NCBI GenBank assembly: GCA_016719225.1
Contig: JADKAN010000001.1
Location: 248,001 to 312,000, forward strand
Source: Flavobacteriales bacterium
Lineage (GTDB): Bacteria > Bacteroidota > Bacteroidia > Flavobacteriales_F > PHOS-HE28
DNA length: 64,000 nt
Direction: 5' to 3'
Below the pieces are notes generated by a model. That model did no database searches. It worked only from the letters and a program-made list of their open reading frames with translations, and had not been told where the DNA came from. Positions 35,654-44,174 of this stretch are shown here, one piece after another. Numbering within the stretch: position 1 is the stretch's first letter; each line of letters starts with the position of its first letter. Both the position numbers and the translations under genes were made by a program.

Positions 35654-35941
35654 CTATTGATCCGTCCGGGTGAATTCGATGTTCACCTCCGAGGTCACGT
35701 TCAACTTCATATTGGTCGCGGCAGCCTGGGCGATCACTTCCAGGATGCCCTGAAGATTTTTTTTGAGCTCGGGTATGCGCTTCAGGGCCATCACATCCTC
35801 GCGGCCAAAGCGTTCCTGCGAGCTGAAGTTCTGCATTTGGTGGAAGTGTATCTTGGCTTGGAACACGCTCATCAGCACCTCTTTTGCATCCTGTGCGGTG
35901 AAGCACCCGTTCAGTAAAGTGAAAGACTCAGGCTGTTTCAT
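35654..35941 (-). CDS. Small cytoplasmic protein, paralogue of its upstream neighbour
   Basis: 95 residues from ATG 35941 (MKQPESFTLLNGCF). It shares with the 86-residue neighbour the pattern L-x-N-G-x-F-x-x-x-D-A in the first 20 residues and K-I-x-F-H about 15 residues later, then a charged helix and a C-terminal beta strand (LNVTSEVNIEF versus ITLDATINISV). The middle reads FSSQERFGREDVMALKRI. There is no signal peptide, membrane segment or catalytic motif. I recognise this only as a recurrent Bacteroidota hypothetical family. It is the last gene of the isocitrate dehydrogenase unit, 117 bp after its paralogue. Confidence 0.75.
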   Translation of the reverse strand: MKQPESFTLLNGCFTAQDAKEVLMSVFQAKIHFHQMQNFSSQERFGREDVMALKRIPELKKNLQGILEVIAQAAATNMKLNVTSEVNIEFTRTDQ

Positions 35942-36058
35942 TGGATCGTTGGGTCTGGTATGAGGAGGAAGGCGGTCCGACAATAGTCGCTCCCGGGATC
36001 TTCATGGCACGCGAGGGGAGTGGATGACGTTCAAGGTCCAAGTCCCGGAACATCGATC

Positions 36059-36319
36059 TCATTTCACGCTGATGTTGATGGTCGCATCCAACGTTATCGT
36101 CCCCTTCTCGCGGCCTATGCCTTCCCGGAGTTGGAAAAGTTCCTTCTGAAGGTTGCGGATCTTGGATTCCCTGTACTTGATATCCTCCTCGCTGCTGTTC
36201 TGGTTGATCCTGTCCTCGTGGAACTTGATCTTGATATGGATCATCCGGGTGATCAGATCCAAAGCGTCGGCCGCGCCGAACGCACCGTTTATCAGTTGAA
36301 TGTCCATGCTCTTGCTCAT
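36059..36319 (-). CDS. Small cytoplasmic protein overlapping isocitrate dehydrogenase
   Basis: 86 residues (MSKSMDIQLINGAFG). Its ATG overlaps the stop of the isocitrate dehydrogenase gene (ATGA at 36316-36319), implying translational coupling. The sequence is an N-terminal LINGAFGAADALDLITRM helix, the shared KIKFHED box, a long charged helix (KYRESKIRNLQKELFQLREG) and a final strand ending NISVK. It is paralogous to the next gene downstream. No known function; it could be a subunit or regulator acting with the enzyme, but that is inference from position only. Confidence 0.78.
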   Translation of the reverse strand: MSKSMDIQLINGAFGAADALDLITRMIHIKIKFHEDRINQNSSEEDIKYRESKIRNLQKELFQLREGIGREKGTITLDATINISVK

Positions 36320-37758
36320 TGTCCTTGCCCTAGTGAGTAGGCTGCTTTACCGTTGAAAGAATAGAGGTTCTCCGTCTTGATGCTATCGAGGCCATTCTCC
36401 TGGGTCTTCCCGAGCAGTTCGATGATGTTCTGCTTGGTCATGGTCCTTCCTTGCTCCGGCATGAACCGGCAGCGCCAGTGATCCGTGCAGAAGGTCTCCT
36501 TGAACCCGTTGGGCCATACTTTGATCCCGCGGTTCGTGATCATCGTCAGCTTCACACTTTCGCTTTTCATGGCGTTGAGGTCCTTGGCCAGTTCATCGGG
36601 TTCGCTGCCGCTCCAATCAATGAAGACATCCACACCTACCAGAAGCTTTTCCGCCGGTGCGCGCCGCTTGTAACGCGGTAGGTCCAGCGCTGTATTCTTG
36701 GAGTACGAGACCGGTTTCAGCACAGCCGGGCCATGGCCGAGGTTCGCGATCACCGCCTTGGCGAACTCCTTGGTGCCGACTTTCTGCTTGCTCACACCAT
36801 CCTTAAAAATGTCGTAGGTGTGTGTGCCGTCCTCCAGCGTTTTCAGCCATGCGTTCTGCACTTTTTCAGCTACTGCGGTCTGTCCGATATGGTTCAGCAT
36901 CATGATCGCACCTTGCAACAGGCCCGAAGGGTTGGCCACGTTCTGCCCGGCCCGCCTTGGAGCTGAACCGTGGATGGCCTCGAACATCGAGCACTCTTCG
37001 CCGATGTTGGCGGATCCCGCCAATCCGACGGAGCCTGTGATCTGTGCGGCCACATCACTGAGTATATCGCCGTACAGGTTGGGCATCACGATCACATCGA
37101 ACAACTCCGGGGTGTCCGCCAGTTTGGCCGCACCGATGTCGATGATCCAATGTTCGTTGGCGATCTCCGGATACTCCTTCGCGATCTCGTCGAAGACCTG
37201 GTGGAAGAGGCCATCGGTCTGCTTCATGATGTTGTCCTTGGTGAAGCACGTCACTTTCTTCCGGTTCTGTTGTTTGGCGTATTCGAAGGCATAGCGCACG
37301 ATCTTCTCACACCCCGGTCTACTGATCAATTTGAGGCATTGCACCACCTCGTCGGTCTGCTGGTGTTCGATGCCTCCATAGAGATCCTCCTCGTTCTCCC
37401 GCACGATCACGATATCCATCACCGGGTGCTTGGTACTTACGAATGGATGCAGGCTCATGCAGGGGCGGACATTGGAATAAAGGCCCAGGAATTTGCGCGT
37501 AGTAACGTTCAAGCTCTTGTAGCCACCGCCTTGTGGCGTGGTGATCGGGGCTTTCAGGAAAACCTTGTTTTTTCTAATGGTATCCCAAGAGGCCTCTGAT
37601 ATGCTTGAAGTGTTGCCGGCGAGGTACACCTTTTCACCCACTTGTATTTCTTCTATCTCCAGCGCTGCGCCTGCAGCTATAATGATCACCAATGTGGCAT
37701 CCATGATCTCAGGACCGATGCCGTCCCCTTTTGCTACTGTTATGCGCGTCATGTTCAT
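36316..37758 (-). CDS. icd: NADP-dependent isocitrate dehydrogenase, long Thermus-type
   Basis: 480 residues. It catalyses oxidative decarboxylation of isocitrate to 2-oxoglutarate in the citric acid cycle. The dehydrogenase domain begins ITVAKGDGIGPEIMDAT. The substrate region is PITTPQGGGYKSLNVTTRK with SNVRPC, the conserved active-site Tyr is in ENEEDLYGGIEH, and the metal site is MPNLYGDILSDVAAQITGS. HGSAPRRAGQNVANPSG is the nucleotide loop. About 140 residues beyond the normal end (from about 340) form the extra domain found in the Thermus thermophilus enzyme and its Bacteroidota relatives. Met 3 is an alternative start. It is divergent from a LysR regulator with a clear inverted repeat between them. 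Confidence 0.92.
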   Translation of the reverse strand: MNMTRITVAKGDGIGPEIMDATLVIIIAAGAALEIEEIQVGEKVYLAGNTSSISEASWDTIRKNKVFLKAPITTPQGGGYKSLNVTTRKFLGLYSNVRPCMSLHPFVSTKHPVMDIVIVRENEEDLYGGIEHQQTDEVVQCLKLISRPGCEKIVRYAFEYAKQQNRKKVTCFTKDNIMKQTDGLFHQVFDEIAKEYPEIANEHWIIDIGAAKLADTPELFDVIVMPNLYGDILSDVAAQITGSVGLAGSANIGEECSMFEAIHGSAPRRAGQNVANPSGLLQGAIMMLNHIGQTAVAEKVQNAWLKTLEDGTHTYDIFKDGVSKQKVGTKEFAKAVIANLGHGPAVLKPVSYSKNTALDLPRYKRRAPAEKLLVGVDVFIDWSGSEPDELAKDLNAMKSESVKLTMITNRGIKVWPNGFKETFCTDHWRCRFMPEQGRTMTKQNIIELLGKTQENGLDSIKTENLYSFNGKAAYSLGQGQ

Positions 37759-37802
37759 GTTTTGTTGCTCTTCTGCGGCGCAAAAGTGTGGGTCTTATCC
37801 CA

Positions 37803-37810
37803 TAAATTTG
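37803..37810 (+). promoter_or_regulatory. Possible -7 promoter element for the LysR gene
   Basis: TAAATTTG matches the Bacteroidota TAnnTTTG -7 consensus, 106 bp before the LysR start. No convincing -33 TTTG was found at the expected distance, so this is tentative. Confidence 0.35.
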
Positions 37811-37820
37811 CATATATCTT

Positions 37821-37849
37821 CATAATGGAAAGCATTGCGTTCCGTTATG
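37821..37849. promoter_or_regulatory. Inverted repeat, candidate LysR-regulator operator
   Basis: CATAATGGAA (37821-37830) and TTCCGTTATG (37840-37849) are complementary at 9 of 10 positions with a 9-nt spacer. The 29-bp dyad lies between the divergent isocitrate dehydrogenase and lysR genes, about 63 bp upstream of the first and 67 bp upstream of the second. Size and position fit a LysR recognition site. Confidence 0.6.
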
Positions 37850-37915
37850 AATTGGCGTCTTGCTCTGACCGTTCGTTCTGCAACAGCTCCCTAATTCCCG
37901 CGGCCTCCCCACCAG

Positions 37916-38839
37916 ATGAACTATACCCTGAACCAATTGCGGATCTTTCTCAAGATCGCGCAAACACAGAGCGTGACCAAGGCGGCCGTGGAGCTTCATC
38001 TCAGCCAACCCGCTGTTTCAATCCAGCTCAAGAATTTCCAAGCCCAGTTCGAGATACCCCTGACGGAGGTGGTGGGCCGAAAGATCCACATCACCGACTT
38101 CGGCCGTGAGATCGCCGCAGCGGCGGAGACCATACTTGACCAAGTCTATGCCATCAACTACAAGACGTTGGCCTATAAAGGACAATTAACCGGCCGGTTG
38201 AAGATCTCGGTGGTCTCAACCGGGAAATACGTCATGCCCTACTTCTTGGCGGATTTCATCAATGCCCATCCGGGGATCGAATTGGTGATGGACGTTACGA
38301 ATAAGAGCAAGGTGGTGGAAAGCTTGGAGAACAACGAGGTGAACCTGGCACTGGTTTCCATCATACCGAAGACCTTGAACGTGGAGCGGTTGGACCTGCT
38401 TCGGAATAAGCTCTATCTGGTCGGGAATGCGAAGGATGTGAGCAAGAAGAAGATGAATGCTCACGAGCTCTTTAAGCGCATACCATTGATCTTCAGGGAA
38501 AAGGGCTCGGGCACGCGGCAGGCCATGGAACAGTTCATCGAAAGCAAGGAACTCAAGGTGCTGCACAAAATGGAATTGACATCCAATGAGGCGGTCAAAC
38601 AATCAGTCCTGGCCGGTCTGGGGTATTCCATCATGCCGCTGATCGGTATAAAGAATGAACTCCAGAACAAGGAATTGAGCATCATTCCTGTAAAAGGGTT
38701 GCCAATAACCACCACGTGGAGCCTGATCTGGTTGAAAGGGAAAAAGCACGCGCCGGTAGCCTTGGCCTTCCTGGATCATTTGAAGGCGGACATGAGCCGC
38801 ATCGTAAATGAGAAGTTCAAGTGGTATGAGCAGTATTGA
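37916..38839 (+). CDS. LysR family transcriptional regulator
   Basis: 307 residues. N-terminal winged helix-turn-helix, residues 1-65: LNQLRIFLKIAQTQSVTKAA and LHLSQPAVSIQLKNFQAQF, with the recognition helix in SQPAVSIQLKN. The effector-binding domain (about 90-295) is of the CbbR/CysB-like periplasmic-binding fold: GRLKISVVSTGKYVMPYFL, LIFREKGSGTRQAMEQF and SVLAGLGYSIMPL. It is transcribed divergently from isocitrate dehydrogenase, the usual layout for a LysR protein and its target, so control of that gene by a small carbon metabolite is a reasonable inference. Confidence 0.93.
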   Translation: MNYTLNQLRIFLKIAQTQSVTKAAVELHLSQPAVSIQLKNFQAQFEIPLTEVVGRKIHITDFGREIAAAAETILDQVYAINYKTLAYKGQLTGRLKISVVSTGKYVMPYFLADFINAHPGIELVMDVTNKSKVVESLENNEVNLALVSIIPKTLNVERLDLLRNKLYLVGNAKDVSKKKMNAHELFKRIPLIFREKGSGTRQAMEQFIESKELKVLHKMELTSNEAVKQSVLAGLGYSIMPLIGIKNELQNKELSIIPVKGLPITTTWSLIWLKGKKHAPVALAFLDHLKADMSRIVNEKFKWYEQY

Positions 38840-39009
38840 ATGCCGAGTGCCGATGTGCAGGTCAGCTACGTTCAAGGCGAGGCAGAGGAACATTTCCATC
38901 TGATGGAGCAACGGTCCCAGGCCTATAACTTCAGGCCTACGTGGGGCTTCCGCGTAGCCTGCGTTTTCTACTGCCCCCAGCTCCTTGACGCCCCAACTAC
39001 TTTTGCCCA

Positions 39010-40206
39010 ATGCTGGCCTTTCGCCTTCAGGTCCTGTTCTTACTCGCCCTACCAGCTTGCCGGTCCGCCGGTCAAGAGCCTGTATCCACCGCTGAGGTCA
39101 GCTCTGTTCCTGCTTCGGAGCCAGCGTTCCTCACGGCTTCCGATCTCTCCATCCGGAGCGGCGTCGATACGCTGGATGCCACCAACGCGGAAGCCATCGC
39201 GATCCTGCGCAGCTTCTTCGAACTGAAACTCCAGTCACAAAATATTACCAGCTACTGGGTTTCCACCGACCCCGCGCCCGGCACGTTGGCCTTCGCTGAC
39301 ATTGCCTACGTGGAATACGATGAGCACGCCAACCTCAAGTATTTCCCCACGCTGATGCGCATTGCAAGTTTGGATAAAGGCGACCGGCTCCTTACGGTGA
39401 AGTGGGCCGCTACCGACAGCACCGGCACTGCCGCCGATGTGCGTTACGTCTTCGACTTCCTGGCTCACCGGACTGATGAGGGCATGCGCTTGGACAGGCC
39501 GCTCAAGCATAACACGCTCAATTGGCAACGGGAAGACTTCGGCGATCTGCGCTATATTGTTTCACCGCTCCACCGTTTCCAACAAGAGCAAGCACTAGAA
39601 CAGGAACTGGATGTGCAGCGCCTGTCGCGCTTCTTTGGCATTGCAATGTTCCCCATCACTTACTATTCCTTTAAAGACCCGGCGGACCTATTCCGGGCGC
39701 GCGGTTTCCACTTACATCCGCTCATGTTCGTCCATGAGACCGGCGGCCTCGCGGACTATGGTGATCGCGTGTTCTCCGGTAACGACAGGGACGCCTATAC
39801 GCACGAGATCGTCCACTTATTCACCACGCGTAAATTCGGGGTGGAGCGGCCGGACATCATGGACGAGGGTCTTGCAACGCTTCTAGGGGGTAGCAGCGGC
39901 AAGCCATACGCTTGGCACCGGGAAAACCTGAGGCGGTTCCTGAAGGAGAACCCCACCTTCGATCCCGCAGGTTCCACCAATATGTACAATCAGTTCTTCA
40001 TCGACAAGGACACCAATGTGCCCTATGCGATCGGGGCGGTGCTCTGTGCGCATATCCTTCGCAGAGCAGGGAAAGAAGGCCTGTTCAAGGTAATGGCTTC
40101 CGGAACGGATCCGTGGCCGGCACTGGCGGAACTCGGGGTGGTGAAGTCGGAGCTTGGAACATTGGTGCGCGCAGAATTGGAACTGCCGGTGATGGAAGTG
40201 GAGTAA
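39010..40206 (+). CDS. Secreted gluzincin-type metallopeptidase (MA-like)
   Basis: 398 residues. A signal peptide with a possible lipobox (LPAC, Cys 17). The zinc site is THEIVHLFTTRKFG (about residue 261) with the third ligand Glu in DIMDEGLATLLGG, about 20 residues later. This HExxH plus downstream E spacing marks peptidase MA-type gluzincins. The N-terminal 200 residues have no recognised motif (an NTF2-like or beta-rich region around 60-190). It ends ELELPVMEVE. It probably acts in the periplasm or at the surface on unknown substrates. It is followed by a SET gene 48 bp later. Confidence 0.8.
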   Translation: MLAFRLQVLFLLALPACRSAGQEPVSTAEVSSVPASEPAFLTASDLSIRSGVDTLDATNAEAIAILRSFFELKLQSQNITSYWVSTDPAPGTLAFADIAYVEYDEHANLKYFPTLMRIASLDKGDRLLTVKWAATDSTGTAADVRYVFDFLAHRTDEGMRLDRPLKHNTLNWQREDFGDLRYIVSPLHRFQQEQALEQELDVQRLSRFFGIAMFPITYYSFKDPADLFRARGFHLHPLMFVHETGGLADYGDRVFSGNDRDAYTHEIVHLFTTRKFGVERPDIMDEGLATLLGGSSGKPYAWHRENLRRFLKENPTFDPAGSTNMYNQFFIDKDTNVPYAIGAVLCAHILRRAGKEGLFKVMASGTDPWPALAELGVVKSELGTLVRAELELPVMEVE

Positions 40207-40254
40207 GGAGTCTTCAGAGCCGTTCAGGAAAGTGGACTATAAGTTCGTATCCCC

Positions 40255-40674
40255 ATGGACCCCGATACCATTCCGCTAGCGGAAGAGGAATTCCTCTACA
40301 CCGCCGTTTCCGGTTTACCGGGAGCCGGGCAAGGTTTATTCACTGCCGTAACCCTTTACAAGGATGAGGTGATCGCAATCTTCCGTGGTGAACGGCTTTC
40401 GCTGAAGGAAGCAGGGGCGCGTGCCGATCGGGGACTGGACCGCTACTTCATGGAGCTGCCGGATGGGACCACCTTGGATGCCATGGGTGTGCAGGGCTTC
40501 GCAAAGTTCGCTAACGATGCAAAGGGAAGTTCAGGCACCGTGTTGAGGAACAATGCCGTGATCGCATTGGATGACGGAGGCCATGTCTGTTTACGGGCCA
40601 AGCGGCGCATCCGGGTGGGGGAGGAGGTGCTCTGCGACTACGGCAAACGCTATTGGCAGCGGCACGCGGAATAG
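40255..40674 (+). CDS. Divergent SET-domain protein
   Basis: 139 residues. The SET fold can be followed through LPGAGQGLFTAVTLYKDEVI (N-terminal strand and turn), YFMELPDGTTLDAMGVQG, the pseudoknot region KFANDAKGSSG and GEEVLCDYGKRYW. The usual NHS box is replaced by NDA, and the GEExxxDY box is kept; there is no post-SET Cys cluster. It is therefore a different subgroup from the tandem pair at 29-30 kb, and its activity is uncertain. It is convergent with ftsK, 13 bp apart. Confidence 0.8.
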   Translation: MDPDTIPLAEEEFLYTAVSGLPGAGQGLFTAVTLYKDEVIAIFRGERLSLKEAGARADRGLDRYFMELPDGTTLDAMGVQGFAKFANDAKGSSGTVLRNNAVIALDDGGHVCLRAKRRIRVGEEVLCDYGKRYWQRHAE

Positions 40675-40687
40675 GACGCGGAAAGGA

Positions 40688-43234
40688 TCAGTACCTCCCC
40701 GGACCCGGACCAGCGGTAGCGCCTGCTGGATGCAGCATCTCGTCCAATGCCGCCTCTGTGGGAACCAGCACTTTGCGGGCTTTGGATCCTTCGAATGAAC
40801 CGAGAATGCCGGCTGCTTCCAACTGGTCCACGATGCGGCCTGCGCGGTTGTATCCAAGCTTCAGCTTGCGCTGGATAAGGCTGGTGCTGCCTTGCTGGGT
40901 CATCACTACCACGCGGGCGGCATCCTCGAACATGCTATCGCGCTCACCATCGTCCGCCACGCTGCTTTCGCCTTCTTCGGTGGGTACTTCCGGCAGGATC
41001 AAGGCATCGGGATAGCCGCGCTGGTTACCGATGAAGGCGGTTATGGCCTCCACTTCCGGGGTATCCACGAAGGCGCACTGGATGCGGATCAATTCGTTGC
41101 CGGTGCTAAGAAGCATGTCGCCACGGCCGATCAACTGATCCGCCCCGCCACTGTCCAAAATGGTGCGGCTGTCGATCTTGCTGGTCACGCGGAAAGCAAT
41201 GCGCGCAGGGAAGTTGGCCTTGATGGTGCCGGTGATGATGTTCACACTGGGCCGCTGCGTGGCGATGATGAGGTGGATGCCGATAGCACGTGCCAATTGG
41301 GCTAAGCGGGCGATGGGTGTTTCCACTTCACGCCCGGCCGTCATGATCAGGTCCGCGAACTCGTCCACGACCAGAACGATATAGGGAAGGAAGCGGTGGC
41401 CATTCTCCGGGTTCAGGCGACGGCTAACGAACTTAGCGTTGTATTCCTTGATGTTGCGCACTTCAGCCTCCTTGAGGAGCTCATAGCGCTCGTCCATTTC
41501 GATGCAAAGGCTGTTCAGCGTGGCCACCACTTTCTTGGTGTCGGTGATGATGGCCTCCCCATCGCCCGGCAGCTTGGCCAGGAAGTGCCGCTCGATCTTG
41601 TTGAACAGTGTTAGTTCCACCTTCTTCGGGTCCACCAGCACGAACTTGATCTGGCTCGGATGCTTTTTGTACAGGAGCGAAACGAGGATCGCATTGAGCC
41701 CCACGGATTTCCCTTGGCCTGTGGCACCGGCCATCAGCAAGTGGGGCATCTTGGCGAGATCGGTCACGAAGGTCTCGTTGCTGATGGTCTTACCCAGCAC
41801 AATGGGCAGGTCGTACTTGCTGTTCTGGAATTTCTCGCTGGCCACCACTTGCCGCATGCTCACTACCTGTGGATTGCTGTTCGGCACCTCGATACCGATG
41901 GTGCCCTTGCCGGGGATCGGTGCGATGATGCGGATGCCCAAGGCGGCCAGGCTCAAGGCGATGTCGTCCTCGAGGTTCTTGATCTTGCTGATGCGTACGC
42001 CGGCCTGCGGCACGATCTCGTACAACGTAACGGTAGGTCCGATGGTGGCCTTGATCTTGTCAATGCCGATGTTGTAGTTATTCAGCGTGTTGACGATCTT
42101 GTTCTTGTTCTCCTCCAGCTCCTCCTTTGTAACAGTGAGCTCACCGGTGCTGTGCTCGACGAGCAGATCCAGTGTGGGGGGGACGTAACTGCTGAGGTCC
42201 AACGTTGGATCGTATTCGCCGAATTCCTTCAGCTTATTCTCGATCTCGGCTTCTGAAAGGGCTTCTTCCGGCGCGTTCACTTCTACGCTGAAGCCGTTGG
42301 CCTCTTCGGTGATCCCGCTGAAGTCCATGGTCGCTGCGGGCTCCATTTCAAGTTCGGGGCCACTCGCGAACACGGCCGCTTTTTCCAAGGGCTTTACCTG
42401 TTCAAAGGGTTCTTCCTCTGCTTCCTCTTCATCCGCTTCAGGTAGTTCTTCTTGAGCTTCCACTTCCACCGCAGCGGACTTCATCCGGTTTCCCCGGACA
42501 TCGCTCCATTCATCGGCGTCCACGTCTTCCTCAGCTACCTCTGGCTCCACTTTGGGCTTCCGCTCGAACAAAGCCATGACCCAATGGAGCGATGGATTGA
42601 ACGTGTAGACCAGGAATGCCGTTGCCCCGAAGAGGAGCAGGGCCCCTGCGCCGAAGGTGCCTAACCAGCCGGTAAGGTGTGCGTTGATCGCATAGCCTAT
42701 ACCGCCTCCCAACACCTGCCAGTTGCCACTTGGGAAGAAAAAGCCGAGGAGTGCAGGAAGCCACACCAAGGCCATCAGGCTCCAGCGCAAGGTCTTCCCC
42801 ACCGGCAGGAGCCATGTGCCCAGCGCCATACGGATGCCCCCGAGGAACGACCATAGAACGAACACGAATGCCGCCAACCCGAACCAGGTGAAGATGAAGC
42901 GGTGACCGATCAACGCGCCCAATTTGCCCAGCCAATTCTCCACGCGCACATCGGGGCTGAAGATCTCTCCCCACGGCCGGCCCATCAGGTCCTGGTCGAT
43001 CCGCCAAGTGATCAGGTAGCTGGTGAAGGCCACCAACAGGTACGCGGAGGTCAACACCAAGAAGAGCCCGCCTACTTTCCGCACGCGTTCGTCACGGGCA
43101 AATTCACGAAGCTTCATGAAGCGCTCGCCAGTGGCACTCTCCACATCCTTCTTGGACTTGGTGCGCTTCTTTTTGGCGGGGGCTTCCTCGACCACTTCGG
43201 GCTCGCGGATCTTATTCTTGCGTTTCTGGGCCAA
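40688..43234 (-). CDS. ftsK: DNA translocase FtsK/SpoIIIE
   Basis: About 848 residues. The start is uncertain: TTG 43234 (giving M-AQKRKNKIREPE, the normal basic beginning) is preferred over TTG 43366. Four membrane helices lie at about residues 55-235. An acidic linker follows (about 240-400, DEEEAEEEPFEQVKP). The motor domain has Walker A GATGQGKSVGLNA near 500 and Walker B LVVDEFADL near 620, then ATQRPSVNIITGTIK. The C-terminal gamma winged helix (YNRAGRIVDQLEAAGILG) reads the polar chromosome sequences. It pumps DNA through the closing division septum and helps resolve chromosome dimers. Confidence 0.95.
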   Translation of the reverse strand: MAQKRKNKIREPEVVEEAPAKKKRTKSKKDVESATGERFMKLREFARDERVRKVGGLFLVLTSAYLLVAFTSYLITWRIDQDLMGRPWGEIFSPDVRVENWLGKLGALIGHRFIFTWFGLAAFVFVLWSFLGGIRMALGTWLLPVGKTLRWSLMALVWLPALLGFFFPSGNWQVLGGGIGYAINAHLTGWLGTFGAGALLLFGATAFLVYTFNPSLHWVMALFERKPKVEPEVAEEDVDADEWSDVRGNRMKSAAVEVEAQEELPEADEEEAEEEPFEQVKPLEKAAVFASGPELEMEPAATMDFSGITEEANGFSVEVNAPEEALSEAEIENKLKEFGEYDPTLDLSSYVPPTLDLLVEHSTGELTVTKEELEENKNKIVNTLNNYNIGIDKIKATIGPTVTLYEIVPQAGVRISKIKNLEDDIALSLAALGIRIIAPIPGKGTIGIEVPNSNPQVVSMRQVVASEKFQNSKYDLPIVLGKTISNETFVTDLAKMPHLLMAGATGQGKSVGLNAILVSLLYKKHPSQIKFVLVDPKKVELTLFNKIERHFLAKLPGDGEAIITDTKKVVATLNSLCIEMDERYELLKEAEVRNIKEYNAKFVSRRLNPENGHRFLPYIVLVVDEFADLIMTAGREVETPIARLAQLARAIGIHLIIATQRPSVNIITGTIKANFPARIAFRVTSKIDSRTILDSGGADQLIGRGDMLLSTGNELIRIQCAFVDTPEVEAITAFIGNQRGYPDALILPEVPTEEGESSVADDGERDSMFEDAARVVVMTQQGSTSLIQRKLKLGYNRAGRIVDQLEAAGILGSFEGSKARKVLVPTEAALDEMLHPAGATAGPGPGRY

Positions 43235-43350
43235 AGGGCGTGGAATTGTTGCCGGAAACCCCGCATTGGCGGCATTTCCGTGGTTTGCCGCCGATCGCCG
43301 GACGGCTTGAGGCAAAACTATCGGGCCTTGACCAGAGGAACGTCGCGAGG

Positions 43351-43375
43351 ACGCCGCTATTATCAACAGCGGCGT
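43351..43375. other. Small perfect hairpin between the DUF4412 gene and ftsK
   Basis: ACGCCGCT at 43351-43358 pairs with AGCGGCGT at 43368-43375. A second small hairpin (GCCTT/AAGGC, 43379-43392) is adjacent. Without a T-run they may be a weak terminator for the DUF4412 gene or a leader structure for ftsK. Confidence 0.4.
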
Positions 43376-43403
43376 GTTGCCTTATACAAGGCGGAAGAAG
43401 TTT

Positions 43404-44120
43404 CTATTGGTTGAAGGTCCCCAGAACCTCGTCCAGCTCGCGGTCCAGCACGGCGGGAGATACCTCTTCATGTCCGGGGCGCACTTCGAATTTGGCCTTG
43501 TCCACCGGACCGGGCTTAACCGAGCTGGCCTCCATCCGGACCCGAATGTGGTGCTGCACCACCTCGTAGCGCATCAGTACCCCTGGGATCTCCTTGTATG
43601 GACTGTACCAGTTAGGGTCTTCCAAGGCAATGGCGTCGGTGTACCAGACCTCCTCCTCGGGCCTGTTCATGTCCTGATAGATGAGGTAAGCCTTTTTGCA
43701 GGGATAGCCTGCTATAGTATCCATGGAATTGGTGTAGAGCACCGTCATAGGCGGCGGCGTGCTGTCAATGGCCTGTAGGTCCCTTGGGCCATATTTGGCG
43801 AAAAGGCTCTTTCCCATGATGCTCATGTGATAGTCCACTTCACGCGCAGCGTTATTGATCACCATGCTGGTGCGGAAGATCCCCATCCCTGCGCTGAGGT
43901 CGATGGACTGCTTCCCGTCGGCGAAACTCAGCTCGGATTTTTCAGGTAACATCCCTGTCATCAGACCATTCGGGTCCATCCCAGGGAAGCTCATCTTGTA
44001 CTCGATCACACCTTCGGTAATACCTCCCGTAAGTAGGGAATGACCGCAGCCGCTGGCCGAGAGCATTACCGCAGTAACGGCAAGCACGGTAATTTTAGAG
44101 GTGGCCCGGGAGCGGAGCAT
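43404..44120 (-). CDS. DUF4412-type lipoprotein
   Basis: 238 residues from ATG 44120; a longer form from 44168 is possible. The lipobox ASGC follows a hydrophobic stretch (ITVLAVTAVMLSASGC). The body carries the DUF4412 pattern: EGVIEYKMSFPGMDPN, then SELSFADGKQSIDLSAGMG, SMVINNAAREVDYHMSIMG, and DTIAGYPCKKAYLIYQ followed by EVWYTDAI. The beta-rich repeats resemble LolA/GLPGLI-like barrels. It is likely envelope-anchored; its function is unassigned. It follows the M23 peptidase by only 6 bp on the same strand, so the two are probably one transcript. Confidence 0.8.
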   Translation of the reverse strand: MLRSRATSKITVLAVTAVMLSASGCGHSLLTGGITEGVIEYKMSFPGMDPNGLMTGMLPEKSELSFADGKQSIDLSAGMGIFRTSMVINNAAREVDYHMSIMGKSLFAKYGPRDLQAIDSTPPPMTVLYTNSMDTIAGYPCKKAYLIYQDMNRPEEEVWYTDAIALEDPNWYSPYKEIPGVLMRYEVVQHHIRVRMEASSVKPGPVDKAKFEVRPGHEEVSPAVLDRELDEVLGTFNQ

Positions 44121-44174
44121 GCAATTTTGTTGTCCCCTCTTACGCTGCGTTCCGGCGTTTCGTTTCATGGCTCT

